DNA of 64,000 nt from Phalacrocorax aristotelis (GCF_949628215.1 NC_134282.1:2215001-2279000); one strand, 5' to 3'; numbered from the stretch's first letter, positions 47,538 through 60,570 are shown. A program made the numbers and translations. The notes: generated from the letters alone by a model not told the origin.

Positions 47538-48690
47538 ATAAACGAATCACACCTGAAAACAATCTGCAGGGGCTGCTGGTGTCCCAGGGCAGCTGGCAAG
47601 CGTGGCATACAGAGTGATATTTTTTGGGGGACCCATTTCTCAAGGGTATTTTCTCAGTCAGCCTTAGCGGTCAGGGACGCAGGAGGTGCCGGGGCTGGGA
47701 GCGCCGCTCTCTGTGCGATGTGACTCCGGGCTGTGAAAGGCACCAACAGGAGCCACCAGCAGCCCTTACCTGCCAGCACGCACGCACAAGTTGTGTGCCT
47801 TCGCCTCCATTCGCCGCGCTCCGTTACAGTGATTTATGTGCTGTCTTGTCATCTGGGGCGCTGGGGGACCGCGGGCGAAGGAAGAGCAATAAACAAATAA
47901 GAATCAGCAGAGGTAAAGCAGCGATGGGTCCGCAAATGCTACCCCCAAGCCGGCAGCAGCATTAAGGTCCCAAGGAAAGGGGTTAGGGGGTGCTCTCCAA
48001 GAGAAGGGCAAAATAGGGAGGCTTTGGCGAGGGGTTAGATCCCATGGAGGAGCGGTCCAGCACTGTGATCTTTGAAGGGCACAGGCAACACAACAGATTG
48101 GCTGTGGAGAAGGAGAAAGATATTGGAACAAGGTATTGGGAAATAGGAAAAGGAGAGCTGCTCCTGGGGAGGTATAGAGGGGAAGTCCTGGCAGATAGGC
48201 GGCGGGGGGAGCAAGGCTGGATTCGGTCTGCGATGCTGAACGTGGTGGGAGATTACATCTCCCCGCCCAGACAGGCAGGTGGAGCAGGTGTTGTGCGTCC
48301 CACAAAGCTGACGAGGCCAAAAAATAGTCTTCCTTTTTCCCCGTGTGCCCGTGCCTTTGGTTGCTGTTTTGACGCCTCAGGGCTCTTTGTGACGGTCAAA
48401 GTACAGCAGCATACCAGGCTGCAGGAGCGTTACATGCCACGGCGCGCGTGGAGGCAGATGGGCTCGGGAAAGGGCGTGGGGGTGGAAAGGACGTCAGAGA
48501 TGCGCCACCGTCCTTACCCGCACAAAGGCTGACATCTGCACAGGTTGCCATGGTCATGGTCGCGGTAGCACCGGCAACCAGCAGCAGCGTGCCGGCCCCA
48601 GGGCCACGGCACCCACCCAGCAGCTGCAGCCCGAGGTCTGTGTGACCGAACATGGGCCTCCTCCTCGGCACTCAGCAGCCCTACGTGATT
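47538..48690. other. Unique non-coding sequence, no gene seen
   Basis: GC-rich with overlapping frames on both strands (138 codons on minus at 47904-48320, 162 codons on plus at 48044-48532). The two frames contradict each other and neither carries a recognisable domain. Confidence 0.4.
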
Positions 48691-48890
48691 AAAGAAGAAG
48701 TGGGGCCCTTTTAGAGATTACTGGATGGTAAATTATTCCCTTCATTTGTTATTTGTGATGAATAATGAATTATTCTCATAACATTTACTATGCTGTTCAT
48801 TTATTATACAGGACAGGGGGATGTTTAGAAGCTAATTATTGCTAGGAAAGCGCTACACTTGCAAAATACATGACTTTTGTATATTTTTTA
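48691..48890. other. AT-rich candidate regulatory block
   Basis: GTGATTAAAGAAG, GGTAAATTATTCCC, GATGAATAATGAATTATTC and AGCTAATTATTGC lie within 200 bases bounded by GC-rich DNA. Typical composition for a conserved developmental enhancer; inference only. Confidence 0.3.
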
Positions 48891-51559
48891 TATCAGTGCT
48901 TTAAGTGGGGGAAGGGCTGTTTGCCTGGTTTAGCACGATTGTGGCCCTCCAACACCCAGCCTTACCTCCCACCTGCGGCAGGACAGACCTCTCCCTCACC
49001 ATCAGCAGCCGAGCTGCTCTGCCCCCTTTGCAGGAGGAGCCCCCGGAACAGCTCTGGAACACAAATTGTCCCTTCTCCTTCCATGCAGCAGTAAGGAGGA
49101 GCAGCGCTGGACTGGCTGGCGGGGCAGGGGTCCGCACCGCCCATCATCGTGGCCACTGTGCATCGCCCATCCCTCTTTCAAGGGGCTACCACTGCTGCCA
49201 AGGCCTCAGCAGCCGCGGCCGGGGAGAAATCCTGCGCTTGACTGCCAGGTCAGCGGTGAGAACGTCTGTCGCCTGGGAAATACCCGGAGCAGCGAGCGAT
49301 GGCAGGGCTCAACGCATGCATGGCTGGAGAAGGTGGAGAGGGAAGTTGTGGGGGCCGGGAGGAGACGGCCTCCCGAGCATGGAGAGACTGGGGGGATTGT
49401 TTGTTATTCCTGTAAGTATTAGGAGACTAATATCCTTAAGAGTGGTCCACCAGCGGCTGTCAATTGTCAGTTCTAGTTGTCAAGACTAACCGGGCTGTGC
49501 TGCCGCTTGCCAACAGGTTCATCCTGGCCACTTATTGTTGATAAATAATTCATCAGTTAGTCTGAAAAAAATGTTTTTAAGGAGACTCGGCCCTCCTGCC
49601 CAGCTCTGCCCCCCTGGGTGCGTGGCGCCCCACGGGTGCCCCGCTCGCCCGCCACGGCCGGCTGTGTCCGTGTCCTGCCCACGCGCAAGAGACGTTGTCC
49701 TGCATTCCCCCGAGCGTCCTGCTACAAGAAGGCAAGCTGCGAGGAAGGTTGCTGTGTGCCCGAAGCTTTGTTGCTCCCAGCCTGAACGGGAGCATCGTGG
49801 ACCCAGCCCAGGCTGCCTCTGCCTGGTGGGGCTCTCCTTTCTGAGTCTGGTGTGAAAGCGTGTGGGTCCAACCCACAGCTGGCGGCGTTACCGTTGATCT
49901 TGGTGGAGTAATATACGTTCACAGCATATGACCTCGTTCTGTGCTTTCTAATATCCTTCTTAGCTACATGATGTACCTAATATCAGTGTCCTCTTGTGGC
50001 CTCCAGTGATACCCTTGCATATCTCTGGATAACCGTTACCAGAGCTAAGCCAGAGAGAGGTTTATAAACCCATGGGGAGAGATAGTTCAGCGCCATGTTT
50101 CTGAATAATTGATTATCACACGCTTCAGTCTAAAAACGATCTTCAGTGATACCCTTTTGGCTGTGCCTCATCATCCCTTTTTGTTTTATTTTGATTCCCC
50201 TGCAGAAATCTCTCTCCACCAGCTGCCTTTGTAACCTGGTAAGAGCATTGTAAGCTGCCAGTAAATGATCTTTTATTTTATTTTTTATCCATGTAGTGGT
50301 AAATTATTGTGTCAGCACAGAGATGATGCAGGTGACTAACCTCATAAAATGTAGTAAATGATTAATAAAAATCTCAAATAACAATAGCTCCACGGGCAGA
50401 TCATAACTCGCCACTCTTGAGCAGACCACATGCCTTTAGAGGACACCGGCTGATTGCTCTGTGGGGGAGACTTTTTTTAGCCATGAGTCAACAGAGAAAT
50501 GCCAACCTAAGGACAGCTCGGGAGCATTGCTGAAGTACATCAGACGCGGTTTTTCAGCCATAGGGATCACCCGCTGCGCCGGGTGATTTCGGCATGAGCT
50601 GGGGTCGGGCAGGCAGGCGCAGTCCCACCGGGGCCGGGGCGCTGGCTTGCTGAGCACACGGCCACCGAGGAGCCCTTGCTTCAGCATCTGGGCATGGGGG
50701 GAGGCTCACGCATGTGGGTGATGGAGGGATGCTTTGCTAAACTGCAGCCGTGATCCCAGAGCCCCAGAACAACTGCTCCTGTAAATCCCAGAATTTTTCC
50801 ATTTTTCTTTTTAAACAGGGAAACTTATTCTTGGGAAGGTGAAATTAGCCACTGCGGGTGGAAGGGCTGCTAGGCTGAAGCGTGCTCCCAGCAGATGTCA
50901 GAGGCGATGAGGCTTTGACGTGCAGTGACAAAAGCGGTCCCCTCTTCCTCAGGCGGCTGTGTGGGAGCAGGCGTCCCCCTTCTGAAACGCCTCGCCTGCG
51001 TCCTTGCCCGCACTTGCTCGCGGGATGCTGGCCCACCAGCCAGCAGGACTGGGAAAGGGGCGCCCAGGAGGAAGTTTTCTGTCCATACTGAGGTTTACAG
51101 GGCCTACAAAACTCAGTGCTTACACAGGCTGTACTTCAGCTGCATCCCCATCGGTTTGGCATTTACCTCCATAGACATAGTATTCTTGCAGCACACACAC
51201 ACAAAAAAATGCCTTTCTTGAAGCAACTGTTTATTCTCTGAAGGCACCATATGGGACAGAAACCTCAGAGAAAGGGAAACAAACTGTACTTTTCCATGAG
51301 ACTCCAATTATTAATATTCCGGTATTGGCCAAGCACTTGTAGAGCTGTAATGAGAACATCCTCTTACGTGCTGTTTCCAGAATTTATGCACAACAAGCAA
51401 TACATAAATATCAATTAATGAAGCAACTATAGAAAAATTAATTAAAACATGAGAGGATAGAAGCCTCTATTCAGCCCCCTAAAAAGGAAAGGCATGTTCA
51501 GAAACCCCTCCCGCCTGCTCGGAAGAAAGCTCTCAATTCCAGAGGAAGGAAACCATTAA
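48891..51559. other. Unique non-coding sequence, no gene seen
   Basis: GC/CpG-rich at 49570-49700, AT-rich at 50270-50400 and 51300-51460. A 194-codon frame at 48905-49489 is contradicted by minus-strand frames and has no domain. A short CACACACA run lies at 51193-51202. Confidence 0.4.
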
Positions 51560-51575
51560 TTTTTTTTTTTTTTTT
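51560..51575. repeat. T16 run
   Basis: Homopolymer within AT-rich unique DNA. Confidence 0.85.
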
Positions 51576-52267
51576 AATTGCACAATACTTTTAAATTCAT
51601 TTCCATGAGCACCACAAACAGCAAATGGGGGAGGGAAAATCAAAGATTTCACAATTAAATTAGTACTTGGGAGCTGTCTCTTGCCTGTTGGTTACGATCC
51701 AAAGCCCCCTCCACGAAGTCCCTAAAGCCAGGGCTTTACTAATGGCACCTAAACCTATAAATCCACAGCTACAACCACTAATGCATTAATTAGCCTAAAT
51801 TAAAATTAAAAACCGTAGAAGAAGGCAACTGAAGGTGAAACCCAGGCACACACGGAGAGGTTGCTTTTTTTGTTTTCGCCCGGCGTTTCAGCCACACTCT
51901 GGACACGGTTTGGTGGCAGGCGGTGGAGGTGGCCCTGGCTCCAGCACAACCACGGGAGCCTCTCCATCGGCCGCCCCGAGACATAGCTCACCCTGCTGGA
52001 AGGGAACGAGGAGCAAAGCAGGGAAATGGGCAAGGAGCGGCTCGTGGGCCGGCCAGGCAGAGGGGCCACAGCCCGTTCACAAGAACTTTCATTCACATGC
52101 GTGGGCAGGCTGGAAAACCTCCTGCGACCTGCTCTGCCCCCCACCAGGTGACACCTGCAACTGTATTTTCCTTTTTTGTGTGTGTCATGGTGATCATCCC
52201 TCTTGGTCCCCAAAGAGGCAGAAGCCATTCTGGTGCCACGGAGCCAGCAGCCAGAGGTGCTCCTTGC
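51576..52267. other. Unique non-coding sequence, no gene seen
   Basis: A 203-codon plus-strand frame (51835-52446) crosses this stretch, but is overlapped by frames on the minus strand and has no domain. I treat it as chance. Confidence 0.4.
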
Positions 52268-52289
52268 CTAGGCCAGGCCTAGGCCAGGC
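52268..52289 (+). repeat. Two perfect tandem copies of CTAGGCCAGGC
   Basis: An 11-base unit is repeated twice head to tail and followed by a partial GCTAGG. It is too small to classify. Confidence 0.8.
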
Positions 52290-53989
52290 GCTAGGCTTGA
52301 GGCGCAGCGGTTGCAAACTACAAAACTCTCCGATCCTGCTTTCCCTCAGGCGTTTCCAGCCAAGAGCCGCGGATGCCCGTTCACTTTCAGCAGAGGAAAA
52401 GTGGATCGGTGTGACTGCCTTTTATAGTAAAATAACTGGAAAATAGGACAACCCGACAGTGTTTGTCCTGCTTTTCCAAGATGTGCGTGAGACCTGCAGC
52501 CACAGAGGGGATGAGCGCACTGACACTAGGATAAATAAAAGCCACAGGGTCCTCTGCACGGTTGCATAGATCTAAAGGAATAAAATATTAAATCGTGGGG
52601 GTTCGGGGTAGTCCAAGTGGCCAATTTAGTGGGAGGGCTCTCCGGCACCCCCTGAGCACCTCCTGAGCACCCCCTCACCTCCTGACCATTGCAGCAGTGG
52701 CTGCGGCGCCCTACAGAAAAGCAGGTTCAGGGGTACGTGGCCTTTCTGTTACATTACAAAAACAGCAGCGCCAACACTACACTCTTACCGCCTTTGAGGG
52801 ACTGGAAGGGTTGGACCCGCATTACTAGCAACTGTAATGGTAATATTTTATTTCGCCAGCACCCAGTGCCAAGGTTCCCGAGGGTTTTTCTTCGGGCAGC
52901 ACCCTATTGACTTTGCATGCAGCTGGAGGTTTGCCCAGCTCGGCGCCAAGCGTCGGTCTGAGCCAGCGCTTCAGGAATCGATCCACGCTGCTTTCATCCC
53001 AGGAGTTCAAGGTGCTTAGCAAATGATTGAACTTCATTTGACCTACAAAATACAGTATATTTTACAGCGTCTACCTCAAGACATTGGTGAACGGGCGCAG
53101 ATTTGCTAAAAATCGCTGCGCCCGTGAGCCCGGGTGTCAGGAAAGAGCTGCCGAAGGCACCGACCTCCAGGCCATGCCTCGTCCCCTCCCTGCCCTGCCC
53201 AGGCAAAGGCCACCGCTGACTTCCTAACACTTTTCCTGCTCGGCTAGAAGCTGCTCTCTGGGGTTATTTTGCCTTCTGCATTTATTTATTTAACATCAAA
53301 AAATGCCATCCATTAACCACAATGGGTAAAAACGATAATATTTTGCATGTGCCTGGGGTTTCCTCCTCGAAGCTCTTTACAAACAGCACGAAATCAATTC
53401 TCACAGTGGGCTGGGCAGGTCAGTGCCTATATTAATGTATAGATATTCCCACAAATGGCTGAGGATGGCGTGCAGGATTTACACCGGTGCAACTGAGAAG
53501 TCAGTCAAGACCTGGGGAAGGCAGCGGCTGGGTCAGGACCGGAGCTCAGGATTACCAGAGTCCCCAGCTTAAACCCCGCTCTCGGCTTTCTGCAAAGTCC
53601 GGTTACAAGGATGTAACCTGGGATGAGGCGTCCCACCTAAATCTGCTGCCGGGTGAGCTCAGCCTGTGCCTTTATTATAGCCAGACTGTGTTGTTTTTCT
53701 CTTTTCCCTTCTTTCTGTCCCTTTTGGTAGTGCTTAGAGCTGTGCTAGTAGCAGCTGGTTCATCGATCCCCCGGCAGCTGGCAGGGAGCCGCTGTGCCTG
53801 GGGCCACTGCCGAGCATCCCCGCGGTGGTCGGCCGTGGCGAGCCCTGCCATGGCCCTGCCTCGACCAGGGACCCCGACGCCTTCGCTGCCTGCAGCCCTG
53901 CCTGGCATCAGCTCACGCGCCGGGATGAAGCAGGGCGTAGGGCCCGGTTCCTCATTTAACAGAACTTGTTAATTTTTCTCTTTTATAAC
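52290..53989. other. Unique non-coding sequence, no gene seen
   Basis: A CCCTGAGCACCTCC-like direct repeat lies at 52648-52680. Near 53475 GATTTACACCGGTGCAACTG echoes an old amniote repeat motif but is too short to call. GC-rich frames at 53487-53972 lack domains. Confidence 0.35.
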
Positions 53990-54440
53990 CCGCAGCGTTA
54001 TCAGCAGCAAATTGCCGGTCTCAATAACTTGTTAGCAAATAAAATGAAAGACAATGCCGCTGACATCTGTATGAAGCCGTGTCTGAGTGGCTCCGGCTCC
54101 TGTTTATTGGGCTTTTAGTATTCATTAAGGCCGGTAAACGGTATGTGTTTAAAATGCTGATCTACGCCGCGCGTGTTGAACTCTCAATCCGCATTAGCTG
54201 AGCCAGCGGCTTGTACCAACCCTGCCGCCTAACTAACTTGATTTATCATAGTTTCCTAAGCTCTGTTTATGAGGCTGTTTTGTTTGTAATGACTTAATAT
54301 TTTTTTCACATGGGAGAATTTATCAACATCTGTGCATCACATTGCGCCGGGCGTCCGGGTGGCCTTGATCGTACTTGTTATGCTGGCGTAGATCCGGGGC
54401 GGAGGGTCGCTCTGCCGGGGGTCCTGTGACTGCTTTCCAA
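53990..54440. other. Candidate conserved non-coding block
   Basis: Unique DNA combines AT-rich cores (AGCAAATAAAATGAAAGAC, TATTCATTAAGGCC, TTGATTTATCATAG, AATGACTTAATA) with preserved CpGs (ACGCCGCGCGTG near 54165). The CpGs in otherwise AT-rich unique DNA suggest constraint. It is one of the strongest-looking regulatory candidates in the window, still judged by composition alone. Confidence 0.35.
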
Positions 54441-56544
54441 ATGACAGCTAATTTAAAAGGTGGTGCTTCTTCTGGTCGTTAGTCTCGATGGAAGGGAAAA
54501 CACATCATTTCCTCTCCTGTCCTTTCTCCGTCTGGTTGAGGAAAAGGAGTGCAGGCAGCCAGGAGGGCAGTCGGGCTGGGGAACTCCCCGCCACGGGCTG
54601 CCAGCCAGGTCGAGCGGCAGATTAAAAGGTGGATTGGGCATCGGTGCTGATAAAAAATGATCTTTGTGCATGTCACCAGGCACTGAGCACGCAGGGTACT
54701 CTTCTGACATTGACCCTGTCCTCTCCAGCCAGCTCAGCCCTGACCAGATAAGGTGCTCTGTGCTGGTCTGGCTCCTCTTATCTCGTGAGGCTGCGGCCCC
54801 GTCACGTCAAGGATTCCTTAGCGTGTGTACCTGCAACTTGTTCACCTGGTGCCCTCAAAACCTGGCTCACCGTCTCCTGAAAGCACGACCTCAGAGACAC
54901 TTTGTTCTGGGCATGTTGCTATTATGCAAAGACTGGGCACCTTGTAGTGGTTTAATGATATAATTAAGCTCCTTCCAGTGGCTTTGGGATCCCCTCTGGC
55001 CTCCCTCTTGCAAACCGAGGCAGCTCCCTCTATAAGGGAATTCCCTTACAGAGAAAACATCTCTATGTGTTTGTGGCTTTGGGGTTTTTTTAAAGTCGGG
55101 GTGGGGGGGGGGGGAAGCTAAATATTAAAACATCAGGAACTTTCCCTGATACGGGATTACATCCAGCTTTACCAGAAATATGTGTGGTTTCCTACTTATC
55201 TGCCTCCGAGGGTGGAAGATGGACATCAGTGTCTCCAGAGAGGCTGGGGTGGAAACATCAGATAACGTAGTTGTGAAATGCTTTGGGCTTAGGGCGCGCA
55301 GGCTCTTCTGGGCCTCACTGATGGCACCGGGAGCTTATTGCTGCGGCAGAGATGAACCCGAACCACTGGACTCCCCACGACACCTGCCTTCAAAAGCCTT
55401 TAAGGTGGTGGCACCTTTTCGGGCCTGGGCGCTGCCCAGCTCCTGGGCTGGTTTAACTCAGAGGCGGGAGAGCACCTTCCCTCTGAGCTGCGACCTTGTT
55501 CCTTGGCAAATGCGTCTCCGTCCCCATGCGAGAGGGAGTTTCCACCGCTCTCAGCTAGGCTCACGGCTATTTTGCAATAGTAGTATGTGAGAACGAAGGC
55601 TCCAAGTTCCTGGAATAAATGTAGGGGTTTTTTTTGCATGATTGGAGTACTTCTGTGGAGGAGTTGCTCCTCCCTGCACTGTCTCTAGCTCTGCATGCCT
55701 TGAAAGCTGCCTTTGAAAAGTCCGCATCTACGTCATGCCACCACCCTGCAGGATCCAGATTTTGATCCTCAACCTAATGCCGTTGTCATCATTGTTTTTA
55801 TTACTGTCATCTGTTATTTTCAGTCTGTTTATTACTCTCATCTGTTTCCATGTGCACTTGGGGAACTCCAGGGCCTTCGGTTCTTAAGAAGATCAGGGAG
55901 TGGCCCATTGTAATGAAGCGCCTTGTTATAAGGTCACACCTTAGAAAAAACGAAGGGTGGCACGTGCACAGGACCAGAGAAAGCCTTGACATATTCCTTT
56001 TAAAGGTGACAACAACAATATTTAATATGAGCGATAGAGCAAAAAGTTTGGACCAGACGGCGAAGGTTTCCCTGTTCTCAGGCAGATTAATAGCTCTGTT
56101 TTTTAGTCTGTTCTCAGTAATTCAGGCTAAATGAGATATGGAGCATGGATACACAGGTACCTGTTTCACCATTCGGAAAATTCCCAGTTACTGGGAAATT
56201 TTCTTTGGTTGGACAACAGACAAAAGAAAAAATCAAGGAAGACAACATTCTTGTGACTTGGAAAAAAGAAATACTCGATGTTGCTATTCAGAAGCTGACT
56301 GACGCATGTGAGGAAGCCACCTCTGGGCTGCGCAAGGCATCAGTGGGGGGAACAGGGGACCGAGGTGCGGCTCATGTGATTTCAGATCCCTTCCTGCATC
56401 AGGTCGGTGTTACAGCAATGGTAGCAGTAGTCCACTTGTAAACACACTTTACTAGGTCACACGGTGCATTTGTTTCCAATTTACTTATTCCTGGAATTTG
56501 GCGTATAACTTCTCATCCACAGCATCTGTGGAAAGTTTTATTAG
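54441..56544. other. Unique non-coding sequence with a G12 run
   Basis: Twelve G residues lie at 55103-55114. Nothing else was recognised. Frames up to 136 codons lack domains. Confidence 0.4.
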
Positions 56545-56845
56545 AAGGGGAAAAGCAGTGAATAAGAGTCACCAGTCCTGGATTCGATTCCTGGCTCAGC
56601 CGCTAACTCGGGCCATCGTTATCCAAACAGCCACTTCGTTGTCTGGCGTCGTGCATAAAGACTTGCTGTCGTGCATGGCCGGGGCAATAGTACAGGACTT
56701 TGGGGGAACATCTCTCTGTCTCTCCATTTACCCGCATATAAAATAGCTCTAAGAACACTTCTCTCCCAAGGTTGAGCTGACATTTATGGTCTGCTTGGAA
56801 ATCTTGGAGGAGAAGTGCTATTAAAGCACAGAGAATGATTATTAA
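56545..56845 (+). mobile_element. MIR-type SINE relic
   Basis: CAGTCCTGGATTCGATTCCT followed by GGCTCAGCCGCTAACTCG (56573-56610) matches the tRNA-derived box B region and core of MIR. Further along are GGGGCAATAGTAC (56680-56692), CATCTCTCTGTCTCTCC (56708-56724) and AAGTGCTATTAAAGC (56814-56828), which follow the order of the MIR 3' half. The total length slightly exceeds a single MIR, so the right half may be a second copy or contain an insertion. The box-B-like part should not be mistaken for a tRNA gene: there is no acceptor stem pairing. Confidence 0.55.
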
Positions 56846-59745
56846 CTGATGGAAAGGTATTTTAATGAAATACTCTGGCAAGCTTCCCTTTACTGTACGG
56901 TGCCAGTGTTAAATAGGCTGCTTGAAGAGCTGCATATCTTCGCTTTCTGAGTGATTGGCTGAGAAATAATCAGAGCTGCTTCCCCCGGCGTGTTTGTTGC
57001 TAGGTTGTTCTTGTTTCTTGCCATCTCTCCTTCGTCTCCTCCCCAATAAATTCAGCGTCAGCTCAAAAGCTGAAGGAATCCACAGTTGTAACACGTAATC
57101 CTCGCTCGGGTTGGGAAGCGTTTCTCTGGGTGGTCCGAATGACACGTACTGCCTTTACGTAACCAGCCCCCAAACCTCAGCCAGCTCTGTCTCCCAAACG
57201 CTCTCACAGGTCCCAACGACTCCGTGGCATCTGTGCTGTGGCTTAGCCCATGCAGGACAAACGGCGAGGGGGCGCAAAGGCAATCAGAAGATGTGCAGAG
57301 ATGTGATTTTTTTTGATCAGGATATGTTTCTTGGGAAGCGTGGGTGGCACTGGTGGCACAAAGCTGAGCTGGGCTCTGAGGCTGTCACCTTAGTGTGGGG
57401 TGATCCCTCACCTGCCTGGCCCCTGGGCATGGTCCTTCTTTGTGAGGCTTGACTCGTGTGAAATCGTTTTTTGGCCATGGAAGGCACGAAGAAGCAGCAG
57501 TTGCTCGTGAAGGTGGACGAGCAGACTCTCAGCAAGCGGTCGGGCTCTCCCCAGCCCTTGGAGCAGCTGCACTTGAGATGGGAAACTGCTGCAAGTCCTC
57601 CCAGTGGGCACGTTACCAGATACCATTTCCTTGTGAATGACCTTTTTTGCTGGAATTGGACCTAAATGTGCTCTGCTGAGAGGACAGTTCCCCTGAGCTG
57701 TCCCCATCCAGAGGCAATGCATCCTGACAGCTAATGACGGCTGTGGACTGAGAAGGCCCCCGTGCAACCCACCCAAATATCCCTGTATCACAGTCATGCC
57801 CTCAGCCTCGGCAGGAGTAGCAGCTGTTTTTCTTCAGACAGTCTTTCCCCAGGTCTGCGGAAAGAGGTGATTTTGGAGAAATCTCCCAATTCCTCATCCT
57901 GAGAGCTTCGGGTTAGCCATAAACTCTGGATACAGGTTGGCGTCTTCTTTGCTCACACTAGCCCTGCTGGGTGCCATGGAGAAGCGAGAACCAGGACTGT
58001 GTTTTGTGGCCGTCTCTAGCTGTTATCACATCTCCCGGCATGGGCAATAGGTTGGTAAGTCCACCTGTGTTCATTGAGCCCCTGCCAGTGTGCAGTATGA
58101 ATGGAAAACCAAAACAAACCCAAAAACCCCTGCAAGCAGAGATCGTTGTAGAAAGATTGACTTCTGCAACCCAGTGCTACCTTCGAGGAACGCAGTGAAA
58201 GCCAGCCAAAGACACCATCTGTTTGTGGCGGAACGTGTAAATTTATATCTATTTCTGAATTCTTGAGTTATGAAACTGGAAATGTCTCAGCTGTAGTGTG
58301 CATAGTACATGAACCAGCATGGAGATCCACTCTGTGTTTGATCCCAGGACACGTGGAGCGCCTACTCATAGTGAAACTAAATGAGGCAAGACCGTAGCAG
58401 CCAGCAGGAACCATTGCAAAACTTCTGTGTCTCCTGGGGCCTTTGCAAAGCTCTTTCAGAGGACTCACCAGGGCTCGCCATGGAACAGTAACAACTGCTT
58501 GACGAGCCAGTTTCCCACATTATGTATCAGGCATTTCCAGTGCCTTTTCCCCCCAAATCAGCTGGCTTTCTGATCATGAATCACTCAGATTTGCATCAGC
58601 CAGAAGCCTTACTGTACGGTCCTCATTTTCGGTTCTTCTGCTCTCTTTCAGTGCTTTACCTCACACCTCTTCTTCTCTCAGTGCCCGTTCCTCACACTGA
58701 GAAGGTGACGTTTTCGCCTCCAACCTCCTTAAAATATTTTGGAGGGATGCTCGTGTCTCTAGGCAGACAGGTCATCCGCCATCAAAGGCCAGCATTGTGG
58801 ATGGCACAGTGGGTTAGAAGCTTTGCAGAGTGTTCTGGGCAGCCCAGAGGTGGGTCCCACCTCCTGGAACCCCCCGCTTTGGAGACCAGCACTTCGGCTT
58901 AACGTACGTGCTTCGTCTAGTGACTCCCAGCCTCTGGTATTAGTGTATATCAGCCTATTGTCCACTGCATCTATTTAAAGTGGTCATTCTTCAGGACAAG
59001 ACTTACTTTTATGAGTGTTTCTAGCCCAGAAGGGCCCAAATCCTTGTTGAATTTTCAGCGTGGTCCTATACAACAAACAGTGATAAAGGCGGGAAAGAAA
59101 GGGAACAGCCACTGGAGTGTGGAGCATTTCCATGAAATAATTCTGTAATACAGAAACGCTGAACACCGCTGGCCCAGAGTGATTATGATGGTTTTTTGCA
59201 AGCGTGAACATCCTTAGACTTTGGCGGTCAAGGTGACCATTTTCTCACCCATGTTCTAGCCTATTAGTCAGGCTGCGTATGAGAGCGCGCCGTCTTTCTG
59301 ATATAACTACCCTGCTCATTTGTCTCACAAATACATTTCACCCCTCCTTGATTAAAGTTGCATAGAGCCTTCAGCTGTGTCAGTGGTGCAATTTGCATTT
59401 TACTTGGCTTACAAGCCTTGGGGCTTTGTCTTATGTTATATAGGATATGCTATACAACAATTAGCCTGGAACCAAGACAACAGGCGTTTGCATTGTAATG
59501 AGCTGTTTTCTTCTTGCACAGCCTGACTTGCATTGACAGGATTGTATTCCAGTCGTCTTCCAGTCACTTAGTGTGATTCTTGCATGTATTTTTCAAAAGG
59601 TTTTGGCCAGCCACACTGCTTTGAGCTGGTATGAATATGGCTGCTGGGGCTATTGGCTACCACTCTTCAAGCCGGCAGCGCTGACTGTGAATAATGGGGA
59701 ACAGGTGAAGAATCAGCTGGGTCCTTTAATTATTGTTCTATGATT
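56846..59745. other. Unique non-coding sequence, no gene seen
   Basis: A short frame beginning at 57477 looks protein-like (MEGTKKQQLLVKVDEQ) but has no splice context or recognised family. TTCATTGAGCCCCTGCCAGT near 58069 resembles the common end of ancient L2/MIR-type elements but is too short to assign. Confidence 0.35.
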
Positions 59746-59759
59746 GCCTAACGTTAGGC
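59746..59759. repeat. Perfect 14-bp palindrome GCCTAACGTTAGGC
   Basis: Perfect dyad symmetry in AT-rich unique DNA. It could be a dimer binding site or chance. Confidence 0.8.
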
Positions 59760-60570
59760 TTTTGAACTGTTGTGATTTTTTTTGTTGTTGTTAAAACCAG
59801 ATTATTTTATAGTTTTGCGCCATTAGCTGGATGCCATGAAATACTTTCAGCACCCTTAGAGTATTCTTGCTGTCTTCTGATTTCACAGGGTTTGAGCTCT
59901 TTCCTATTTATTAATGCTGCCCCTTGGATGATTCCAGCTCTCCTCCTCGGTGATTGCCTCTGATCATGTTATGCTTTCCTTTAATCTTCCTATGAAATTT
60001 CCTTAGATTCAGGATCCAGAATGAATTTGAGTATTACTGACCAAAATAATGTGCCAAATCTTAAAAGAGCCGTTACCACGTGGCATATATCCTTGCAGCT
60101 CATTACAGCAGAATCACTTTGAAACACAGTCTTGTCCCCTTCCCTGTAATGGGAAGAAATGATCTAGTCTTGATTATCCTATTGTTCCCTCTTTCGGTGT
60201 AGGATTAACATCAATCAGCTGGACAGCATGATTGATTTTCTAATTAATAAGGCATTTGTATCAGCTTGCATAACCACACAAAGCTTAATGGGTTCCCTAC
60301 TGTATCTGAAAACTGATTTCGTGTGTGTGAAATTACTCCTGCACTTGGAAGCTTTTTAACTAGTGGTGAGGCATCCCTTCGTAGATCTTAGTAGATAGCC
60401 CTTAGGTAAAGCATCCTTCACGTACAGCTCTCCTGTGTATTAACTGCTCTAAAGCATGTTTCACCAACCACCACAACCAGATTTAAAAGCTTATTTTGAA
60501 AGATGACTTTTGTCCCAAGCCTGAAAAAAATTAAGAGGTGTGGGAAGAGAATTAATGCCCTTCAAGGCGA
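59760..60570. other. AT-rich unique sequence, candidate regulatory
   Basis: CpG-poor with TTTCTAATTAATAAGGC (60237-60253), ATGATTGATTTTC and several ATTAAC cores. No exon or repeat was recognised. Confidence 0.3.

Noticed and set aside
48905..49489. 194-codon plus-strand frame
   Set aside because: No domain, contradicted by minus-strand frames, ordinary GC-rich sequence.
51835..52446. 203-codon plus-strand open frame
   Set aside because: GC-rich, overlapping frames on both strands, no domain.
56573..56610. tRNA box-B-like GGATTCGATTCC
   Set aside because: Part of a MIR-type SINE relic; no acceptor stem or anticodon arm.
57477..57665. Protein-like short frame beginning MEGTKKQQLLVKVDEQ
   Set aside because: No splice sites, no known family; codon pattern alone is not enough.
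58060..58100. TTCATTGAGCCCCTGCCAGT resembling an L2/MIR end
   Set aside because: Isolated short similarity without neighbouring blocks of the element.
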